NCBI GenBank assembly: GCA_902489955.1
Contig: CABUBY010000024.1
Location: forward strand, 1-17,156
DNA: 17,156 nt
DNA from: an uncultured Collinsella sp.
GTDB taxonomy: Bacteria > Actinomycetota > Coriobacteriia > Coriobacteriales > Coriobacteriaceae
Direction: 5' to 3'
In this document: piece by piece, positions 12,590-17,156 of the stretch
Position numbering within the stretch: position 1 is the stretch's first letter
Layout: each line of letters starts with the position of its first letter
Made by a program: the position numbers and the translations under genes
The notes under the pieces: generated by a model
Told to the model about the DNA's origin: nothing
What the model saw: only the letters and a program-made list of their open reading frames with translations
Database searches by the model: none

Positions 12590-13630
12590 TTGGTTCGACG
12601 TGGCTCGCATCCGCGACTTTCGGTGATCCTTGTGGTAGAAGGTTCGCCCAGCTATGCGATGCGTGCGCTCGAGAGTATCCAGAACCAAGACCTCTACGAT
12701 TTGCAGATTGTCGTTGTCTGCCGCGATGCTGCGCCTGGTGTGCGCCATTCGCTTCAAGTTGCCGCCGACAGGGACATCCATATTGATTTGATTGACGTCG
12801 AGGACGCGAAGCGCGGCGCTTGTCTTCGTGCCGGTTTTGCTGCCTCGCGCGGCTCTCAAATCATCGCCATGAACGCCGATGAGTGGTTTGCTCCGCAGTC
12901 TCTTTCCAAGATGGTCGATATTGCGTGCGATACTGCGGCAGACATAGTGCTCCCCACGGTGTCGCTCGACCGCTATGATGCACATCGAGAGCGCCATTCG
13001 CGCGTCTTGGATGCTGCTCATATTTCCATTGATAGCAAATCTTCGATGGTGACTGGGCTGCCCCAGTTGATTTTGGGCGGCCTAGTCGCTCAGACCTCTG
13101 GCGTGATGTATAGCCGTCCGCTGTTTGAGGCATGCCTGTCGCGCGGCAAGGCGTACCGTACGGTTGAGTTTATGGCTTATGCGCTCTCGCAGGCACGATT
13201 CGTGTCCGGCTGCGGCGACGCTTGTTTCCACGCGGTGGCACCTAAGCTTACAGATGCCTTTGATCCCACCATGTATGCCAGGATATCCGATGACACTCGA
13301 GCGCTCGACGAGCTTGCGGACTCACTCTCGGAAGCAGATAGCAGTGGTCGGCTCAAGCTGGCAAGCCAAAAGTTCTACTTTGCCGGACTGGTCGCCTGCA
13401 TCGAGAATTTGTGTCTGAGCCCGCATGGAGTGTCGTCAATCGAGCGTTCCGCCCGCATGCGTGATATGCTCGAGGCGCCTCGAACCCGTCAGATGGTCGC
13501 CGCGCTCAAGGATAACCATCGGGGACTCGGTTTGTTGTTTGGGCCGATCGCCAGCGCCAAGCCCGCGCGCTGCGTGATGTGTACGCATCTGGCAGCTTTT
13601 CTTAACCGGACGGGCGCAAAAACCGCCTAA
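12590..13630 (+). CDS. Divergent family-2-like glycosyltransferase
   Basis: A 346-residue protein of uncertain substrate. Seen: an N-terminal GT-A-like start, RLSVILVVEGSPSYAMRALESIQNQDLYDLQIVVVCRD (about 9-46), as in family 2 glycosyltransferases ('SVIIPvYN...l..cl.Si.nQ...eiiiV.DgS'). Next is ACLRAGFAASRGSQIIAMNADEWFAPQSL (about 77-105), where the usual D-x-D region reads N95-A96-D97-E98-W99. The first Asp is replaced by Asn and the 'DGS' after the second strand is RDAAPG. The C-terminal half (about 180-346) is not recognised; I see no clear membrane segments. The start is TTG 12590, with GAGAGG (12574-12579) 10 bases upstream; no better start in frame. Family 2 enzymes build cell-wall or capsular polysaccharides, and a wall-synthesis PBP is nearby, but function is inference. 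An alternative is a degenerate, non-catalytic member. Confidence 0.6.
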   Translation: MVRRGSHPRLSVILVVEGSPSYAMRALESIQNQDLYDLQIVVVCRDAAPGVRHSLQVAADRDIHIDLIDVEDAKRGACLRAGFAASRGSQIIAMNADEWFAPQSLSKMVDIACDTAADIVLPTVSLDRYDAHRERHSRVLDAAHISIDSKSSMVTGLPQLILGGLVAQTSGVMYSRPLFEACLSRGKAYRTVEFMAYALSQARFVSGCGDACFHAVAPKLTDAFDPTMYARISDDTRALDELADSLSEADSSGRLKLASQKFYFAGLVACIENLCLSPHGVSSIERSARMRDMLEAPRTRQMVAALKDNHRGLGLLFGPIASAKPARCVMCTHLAAFLNRTGAKTA

Positions 13631-13636
13631 ACGGCT

Positions 13637-13674
13637 CATTTCGAAACAAATTTGCATAGAATTGTTTCGAAATG
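13637..13674. promoter_or_regulatory. Perfect 13-bp inverted repeat with two TTTCGAAA cores between the glycosyltransferase gene and argR
   Basis: Arms catttcgaaacaa (13637-13649) and ttgtttcgaaatg (13662-13674) are exact reverse complements with a 12-base spacer. Each arm contains TTTCGAAA, itself a palindrome, with centres 26 bp apart. It starts six bases after the glycosyltransferase stop and about 90 bases before argR. As RNA it could form a 13-bp stem, but the following bases (cgttct) are not a proper T-run. A paired operator is at least as likely as a terminator. Confidence 0.55.
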
Positions 13675-13762
13675 CGTTCTTATACACAAAAGCCTTCAAA
13701 TAGCGTTAAACTATTCAGTCACTGATTGATTGTCTCCGCCATCTTTTGGAGAGAGGGTTTGT

Positions 13763-14200
13763 ATGGCTAAAAAACGCAATGGGCGCCAGGATGCCATTAG
13801 AGATATTGTGCGCAATAAGGACGTCCGCACGCAGCGCGTGCTGGTCGATGAGCTCCGCGCTATGGGCTTTGATTGCACGCAGGCGACTGTCTCTCGCGAT
13901 ATTGCCGATATGGGGCTGCGTAAGCTCCCCGAGGGTATCTATGTTCTGGCAGAGGACCTGCACCTGCAGCGTATGGTTTCCGAGCTCGTAACGGGCGTTC
14001 TGCGCACCGATAATCTGGTTATGATCAAGGCTCAGCCTGGTACGGCTTCCGGCATCGCCGCCGCCGTTGATGCGGCAGAGTTGCCCGATGTGCTTGGCTC
14101 GCTTGCCGGCAACGATACGATTTTGGTTATTGCCCAGACGGCCGAGGACGGCGAGCGTCTCGAGGCGCTGATCAATAAGCTGAGCAATTCTCGCAAGTAG
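13763..14200 (+). CDS. argR: Arginine repressor ArgR
   Basis: A 145-residue DNA-binding regulator that, as an arginine-bound hexamer, controls arginine biosynthesis and catabolism genes. Seen: an N-terminal winged helix (about 8-60) with VRTQRVLVDELRAMGFDCTQATVSRDIADMGLRKLP, whose recognition helix is TQATVSRDI (39-47, SR 44-45). The C-terminal oligomerisation/arginine domain (about 75-145) has QPGTASGIAAAVDAAELPDVLGSLAGNDTILVIA (about 91-124). I chose ATG 13763, with GGAGAGAGG (13748-13756) upstream, over a GTG-type start 33 bases earlier that would add an unfamilied N-terminus. In the arginine-binding GDDT motif the first Asp is Asn here (N117-D118). No arg genes are adjacent. It may regulate itself through upstream sites, but I found no clear classical ARG box. 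Confidence 0.93.
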   Translation: MAKKRNGRQDAIRDIVRNKDVRTQRVLVDELRAMGFDCTQATVSRDIADMGLRKLPEGIYVLAEDLHLQRMVSELVTGVLRTDNLVMIKAQPGTASGIAAAVDAAELPDVLGSLAGNDTILVIAQTAEDGERLEALINKLSNSRK

Positions 14201-14250
14201 GCGTGCGGGTCGTGCGCTCGGCACCGTGCGCGCTGACATAGTGGCTTGTA

Positions 14251-14289
14251 AGGGGGTATCGACGTTGGTCGGTACCCCCTATATTGTTT
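14251..14289 (+). terminator. Likely intrinsic terminator of argR
   Basis: agggggtatcgac (14251-14263) pairs with gtcggtaccccct (14268-14280) over 13 positions with one G-U, loop gttg. It is followed by atattgttt, an imperfect T-rich tract. It lies 50 bases after the argR stop and faces the converging PBP gene. Confidence 0.75.
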
Positions 14290-14321
14290 GCCGGTATAAA
14301 GGCCGTCCACCAGGTCGCTTT

Positions 14322-14367
14322 AAACTAAAAGGCCCCCGAGCACTTTAATAAGCTGCTCGGGGGCCTT
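14322..14367 (-). terminator. Intrinsic terminator of the penicillin-binding protein gene
   Basis: A perfect 14-bp stem, aaggcccccgagca (14329-14342) with tgctcgggggcctt (14354-14367), loop ctttaataagc. On the minus strand it starts 23 bases after the PBP stop and is followed by TTTTAGTTT. On the plus strand it may also act weakly as a back-stop for argR transcription. Confidence 0.88.
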
Positions 14368-14390
14368 GTTGCTAATGGCCGGATGAATTT

Positions 14391-16595
14391 CTAGCCAACC
14401 GTATCGTCAGGCGTGGGCGAGGGGTCGGGAGTGGGTGTAGGCGTAGGCGTAGGCGTAGGCGTGCCGCCATCGCCGCCGGTCGAACCACCAGTGGAGCCGC
14501 CCGTCGAGCCACCGGTCGTACCGGTGCCGCCGGTGGTGTCGCCGCCCGTGGTCTCGGTGGTCGTGGTCGTCGTGGTAGTCGTTGTGGTGGTTTCCTCTTC
14601 GTCCTCGTTCTCGTCCTTGTCGTCGTTCTCCGTCTTCTTGGTGTTGTTGGTGCCGTAGAACTTCCAGACGCTGTTGTTCTTGTAGGTGGGCGCCGTTCCG
14701 GTCGCAAACTCCTCGCGCTCGGTACCGGTCAGAACGGTGTTCATAAACCGCTTAAAGACAGGCAGGTTGGTGCTGTCGCCCAGCAGGTCCGTGCCGTATT
14801 TTTGGATGGGAATCTCGCCCGCGGAATAGCCGGTCCACAGGGCGCACGCCAGCTGCGGGGTATAGCCGCAGAACCACAGGTTGGTGGTGTTGTCGGTGGT
14901 GCCCGTCTTGCCGGCATAGGGCTGGTTGACGCTCAGGGCGCCGGCAGCACCCGTACCGCCGCCCTTCATGACGCCGGACAGAACATCGGTGACCGCGGCG
15001 GCCTCGCCCTCGGTAAGTACCTGTGAGGGATTGTCGGTGTGCTGGTACAGCACCGAACCGGTACGAGAGTCAATCTCGGTGATGGCGATCGGCTGGCGAT
15101 AGTAGCCGCCGTTGGCAAACGTCGCGTAGGCGGCGGCCATCTCGAGCGGCGAGATCGAGCCGGTGCCGAGCGTCATGACGGGAACGTCCTCGATGTTGTC
15201 CTTGGCGGGATCGATGCCGAGCTTTTTGACGAGTGAGATGATCTTGCTGTTGCCGACGGCTTCCGCCACCTGGATGTAGCCGGTGTTGGAGGAGTATGCC
15301 GTTGCCTGCTTAAGCGTGATGTTGCCATAGCTATGGTTGGCGTAGTTTTGGACCTCGGTCGTGGTGCCCTTGGCCTTGAGTGGCGAGTTGCAGTTGAGGG
15401 TGACGTTGGGGTTCATGCCGTTTTGGATGGCAGTTGCCAGCGTAAAGGCCTTGAAGGTGGAGCCGACGGGACGCTTGGCCGTGGCATGGTTTACGTGGTT
15501 CTCGTCGGCGTTGTAGTCGTAGCCGCCCACCATGCACTTGATGTAGCCGGTCTTGGGGTCGACGACGACCATGCCCATGTCCAGTCCGTCGAGTGAGAGC
15601 GTGTCGAGCTGCTCGCGGACGGCATTCTCTGCCACCTGCTGCATCGTGGGGTCGATGGTGGTCTTGACGGTCAGGCCGACCTTAAAGAGCACGTCGGTCG
15701 AGAACTCCTGCTCCAGCAGCTGCTTAACATAGGCGACAAAGTAGGGCTGCGAGTATACGTCGACGCCGCTGCCCGAAATCTCGGTCACGTTGAGGGTGAT
15801 GGGCTCGGCCTGTGCGGCATCGTGCTCCTCCTGCGTGATGTGGCCCAGGCGCAACATGTTGTCAAGGACCTTGTTGCGACGGGACAGCGCCAGGTCGGGG
15901 TTGACCGTGGGGTCGTACTGCGAGGGCGAGTTGGGAAGGCCGATCAACAGTGCGGCCTCGCTCAGCGTGAGGTCGGCGGCGCTCTTGGACAGATAGGTCT
16001 CAGCTGCGGCCTCAATACCGTAGGCGCCGTGGCCGTAGTAGATGGTGTTGAGGTACATCATGAGGATCTCGTCTTTGGAGTACATATCCTCCATCTTGAC
16101 GGCGATGTAGGCCTCGCGCACCTTACGCTCGATGGTCGAGTCGAACTGCTCCTCCTGCAGGATGGTGTTGCGCACCAGCTGCTGGGTGATAGTCGAGGCG
16201 CCTTCGTGCCCGCCGCCGAGGGTTGCCACCGCAGCGCGCGCGATACCCCACAGGTCGATACCGCCGTGCTCGTAGAAGCGCTCGTCCTCGACGTCAACGG
16301 TGCCCTGCAGCACGTAGGGGGAGACCTCGTCCTTGGTGATGGACTTGCGGTATTGCGTGTAGAAGCTTGCGATCTTGTTGCCGTTGCAGTCGACGATCTC
16401 GGTGGGCTCGCTCACCAGATACGCGTTGGCGTCGGTGTAGTCGGGCAGATCGGACAGCCAGCGGTTGACGTTGCCGACCATGCCGATGCCAAATGCCACG
16501 CCCGCGATAAGCAAAAAGCCCAAAAACGAGAGCAGGATTATGGGCAGGGCATGCGTCTTTGAACGGCTGCGTCCCTGTCGTTGGCGAGGACCCAT
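14391..16595 (-). CDS. Class A (bifunctional) penicillin-binding protein, PBP1a-type
   Basis: A 734-residue membrane-anchored enzyme that polymerises and cross-links peptidoglycan outside the membrane. Seen: a basic cytoplasmic start (1-17), one membrane span (about 18-40), then GT51 transglycosylase with E103 in VEDERFYEHGG, GASTITQQLVRN (132-143), ERKVREAYIAVKME (156-169) and EILMMYLNTIYYGHG (about 176-190). The transpeptidase follows with nucleophile S379 and K382 in STFK, SSN (435-437) and KTGT (563-566). All catalytic motifs are present. The C-terminal tail (about 652-734) is low complexity: an acidic Asp/Glu run, twelve Thr, a Gly/Thr/Ser segment, then Thr-Pro repeats. I chose the ATG at 16595 (MGPRQRQGRS) because GGAGGT lies just upstream; a longer reading from further upstream (41 more residues) has a Cys/Pro-rich stretch and no ribosome site. 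It converges with argR and diverges from the U32 gene. Confidence 0.95.
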   Translation of the reverse strand: MGPRQRQGRSRSKTHALPIILLSFLGFLLIAGVAFGIGMVGNVNRWLSDLPDYTDANAYLVSEPTEIVDCNGNKIASFYTQYRKSITKDEVSPYVLQGTVDVEDERFYEHGGIDLWGIARAAVATLGGGHEGASTITQQLVRNTILQEEQFDSTIERKVREAYIAVKMEDMYSKDEILMMYLNTIYYGHGAYGIEAAAETYLSKSAADLTLSEAALLIGLPNSPSQYDPTVNPDLALSRRNKVLDNMLRLGHITQEEHDAAQAEPITLNVTEISGSGVDVYSQPYFVAYVKQLLEQEFSTDVLFKVGLTVKTTIDPTMQQVAENAVREQLDTLSLDGLDMGMVVVDPKTGYIKCMVGGYDYNADENHVNHATAKRPVGSTFKAFTLATAIQNGMNPNVTLNCNSPLKAKGTTTEVQNYANHSYGNITLKQATAYSSNTGYIQVAEAVGNSKIISLVKKLGIDPAKDNIEDVPVMTLGTGSISPLEMAAAYATFANGGYYRQPIAITEIDSRTGSVLYQHTDNPSQVLTEGEAAAVTDVLSGVMKGGGTGAAGALSVNQPYAGKTGTTDNTTNLWFCGYTPQLACALWTGYSAGEIPIQKYGTDLLGDSTNLPVFKRFMNTVLTGTEREEFATGTAPTYKNNSVWKFYGTNNTKKTENDDKDENEDEEETTTTTTTTTTTTETTGGDTTGGTGTTGGSTGGSTGGSTGGDGGTPTPTPTPTPTPDPSPTPDDTVG
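14437..14460. repeat. Four tandem GTAGGC hexamers in the PBP tail coding region
   Basis: GTAGGC occurs four times without interruption at 14437-14460. Read on the minus strand it is ACG CCT-type codons that encode repeated Thr-Pro. Copy-number change would stay in frame, so tail length could vary between strains. Confidence 0.8.
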
Positions 16596-16757
16596 ATATT
16601 GACCTCCAGGTATGTCGTGCCGGACGGCGGATGTGCCGTCGGGGCAGGATGGACATAAGTTATTACACGATAAACCAAACGGGGCGCGCGAGGCCTCGTG
16701 TATGCTGGAAGACGGCATTTTTCAGAGTGAATGCATACCTTGGTAAGGAGTTTGCCG
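16596..16757. other. Divergent intergenic region between the PBP and U32 peptidase genes
   Basis: 162 bases that must hold the start signals of two divergent genes. Seen: GGAGGT on the minus strand before the PBP ATG, AAGGAG (16745-16750) before the U32 ATG, a 10-bp perfect palindrome cgaggcctcg (16689-16698), and an AT-richer patch near 16655-16675. I found no convincing -35/-10 pair in either direction; TATGCT at 16701-16706 is a weak -10-like match for the plus strand without a good -35. Confidence 0.4.
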
Positions 16758-17156
16758 ATGGCGATTCGGACGATGGGGCCGAGCGGACAATACGAGACTG
16801 GATTGGATGCTGCCGGTGCGGCGCTGCCCGAGCTGCTGGCGCCGGCGGGCGGGCTCGACCAGATGCTTGCGGCCATCGCCGCGGGCGCCGATGCCATCTA
16901 TGCGGGGTTGGGCGGCTTTAACGCCCGTGTGAGCGCCCGTGGCTTTACGGATGACGAGTTTGCGCGCGGTTGTGCCGTGGCGCATGCTCATGGCGTGCGT
17001 GTGTACGTGACGCTCAACGTGTTCGTGTTTGACGATGAGTTGTCCGACGCGGTGGTGTTGGGAGCTCATGCACTGGAGCTGGGCGCCGATGCTCTGATTG
17101 TCGCCGATGCCGGGTTGGCCTGCGCGCTGCGCGCGGCGATTCCCGGGGTCGAGATT
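16758..17156 (+). CDS. Peptidase U32 family protein (5' part, cut by window end)
   Basis: The first 133 codons of an open frame running off the window. Seen: after an N-terminal lead (MAIRTMGPSGQYETG...) comes PELLAPAGGLDQMLAAIAAGADAIYAG (about 24-50), then GGFNARVSARGFTDDEFARG and HAHGVRVYVTLNVFVFDDEL, followed by ALELGADALIVADAGL. These are the conserved N-terminal TIM-barrel-like features of U32 proteins (collagenase-like PrtC, RlhA, TrhP/YegQ and relatives). Family members include peptidases and, as known for E. coli RlhA and TrhP, RNA hydroxylation factors; which one applies cannot be told from this part. The catalytic/Fe-S region lies outside. The start is ATG 16758 with AAGGAG (16745-16750) seven bases upstream. 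It is divergent from the PBP gene. Confidence 0.85.
   Translation, partial: MAIRTMGPSGQYETGLDAAGAALPELLAPAGGLDQMLAAIAAGADAIYAGLGGFNARVSARGFTDDEFARGCAVAHAHGVRVYVTLNVFVFDDELSDAVVLGAHALELGADALIVADAGLACALRAAIPGVEI

Noticed and set aside
13654..13720. Classical ARG boxes before argR (TTGCAT near 13653, TATTCA near 13712)
   Set aside because: Only half-site-like matches are visible, without proper symmetric partners; not strong enough to call by eye.
14437..14640. Simple repeats on the plus strand as a CRISPR or intergenic repeat array
   Set aside because: They lie inside the PBP reading frame on the minus strand and encode its low-complexity tail; no repeat-spacer pattern.
16596..16718. Extension of the PBP by 41 residues to an upstream start
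   Set aside because: The extra segment is Cys/Pro-rich, lies in the divergent promoter region, and has no ribosome site; GGAGGT points to the ATG at 16595.

Overview
The window is a high-GC bacterial chromosome segment. It is dominated by the ribosomal-protein spc and alpha operons. The likely source is an actinobacterium of the Coriobacteriia, probably Collinsella or a relative. That is inferred from protein character (Zn-type S14, Zn-free S4, actinobacterial-looking RpoA and SecY), base composition, and a neighbouring selenium/molybdenum-hydroxylase maturation pair. No rRNA, tRNA, CRISPR array or transposase is visible.

Layout. Positions 1-1484 hold the 3' end of a YqeB/EF2563-family gene and an XdhC-family gene, both tied to maturation of molybdenum hydroxylases. 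Positions 1485-1795 (311 bases) are non-coding and carry a near-perfect 25-bp-arm inverted repeat (1502-1568) and a promoter-like site. A dense same-strand cluster follows at 1796-11511: rplE, rpsZ (Zn-type S14), rpsH, rplF, rplR, rpsE, rpmD, rplO, secY, adk, map, infA, rpmJ, rpsM, rpsK, rpsD, rpoA and rplQ. It ends at a textbook intrinsic terminator (11538-11568). truA follows (11604-12428), with a promoter-like site that overlaps this terminator. Next come a divergent family-2-like glycosyltransferase (12590-13630), an arginine repressor (13763-14200) preceded by a striking inverted repeat, and two terminators placed between converging genes. A class A penicillin-binding protein lies on the minus strand (14391-16595) and carries a long low-complexity tail. 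Divergent from it is the start of a U32-family peptidase gene, cut by the window end.

How the genes work together. The central cluster makes ribosomal proteins of both subunits, the SecY channel, adenylate kinase, methionine aminopeptidase, IF-1 and the RNA polymerase alpha subunit. This is a growth-rate-linked transcription, translation and secretion block in a widely conserved order. The usual upstream part of the spc operon (rplN, rplX) and the S10 operon are not in front of rplE. The operon therefore looks broken between rplX and rplE and has acquired its own start.

I found no clearly novel multi-gene system. The best leads are the spc-operon break with its adjacent palindrome, the paired TTTCGAAA sites before argR, the terminator-overlapping promoter of truA, and the Thr/Gly/Thr-Pro tail of the PBP. 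Several genes use non-ATG starts (GTG for rpsZ, rplF, secY and infA; TTG for rpsM and the glycosyltransferase). Starts were chosen by Shine-Dalgarno spacing and family N-termini.
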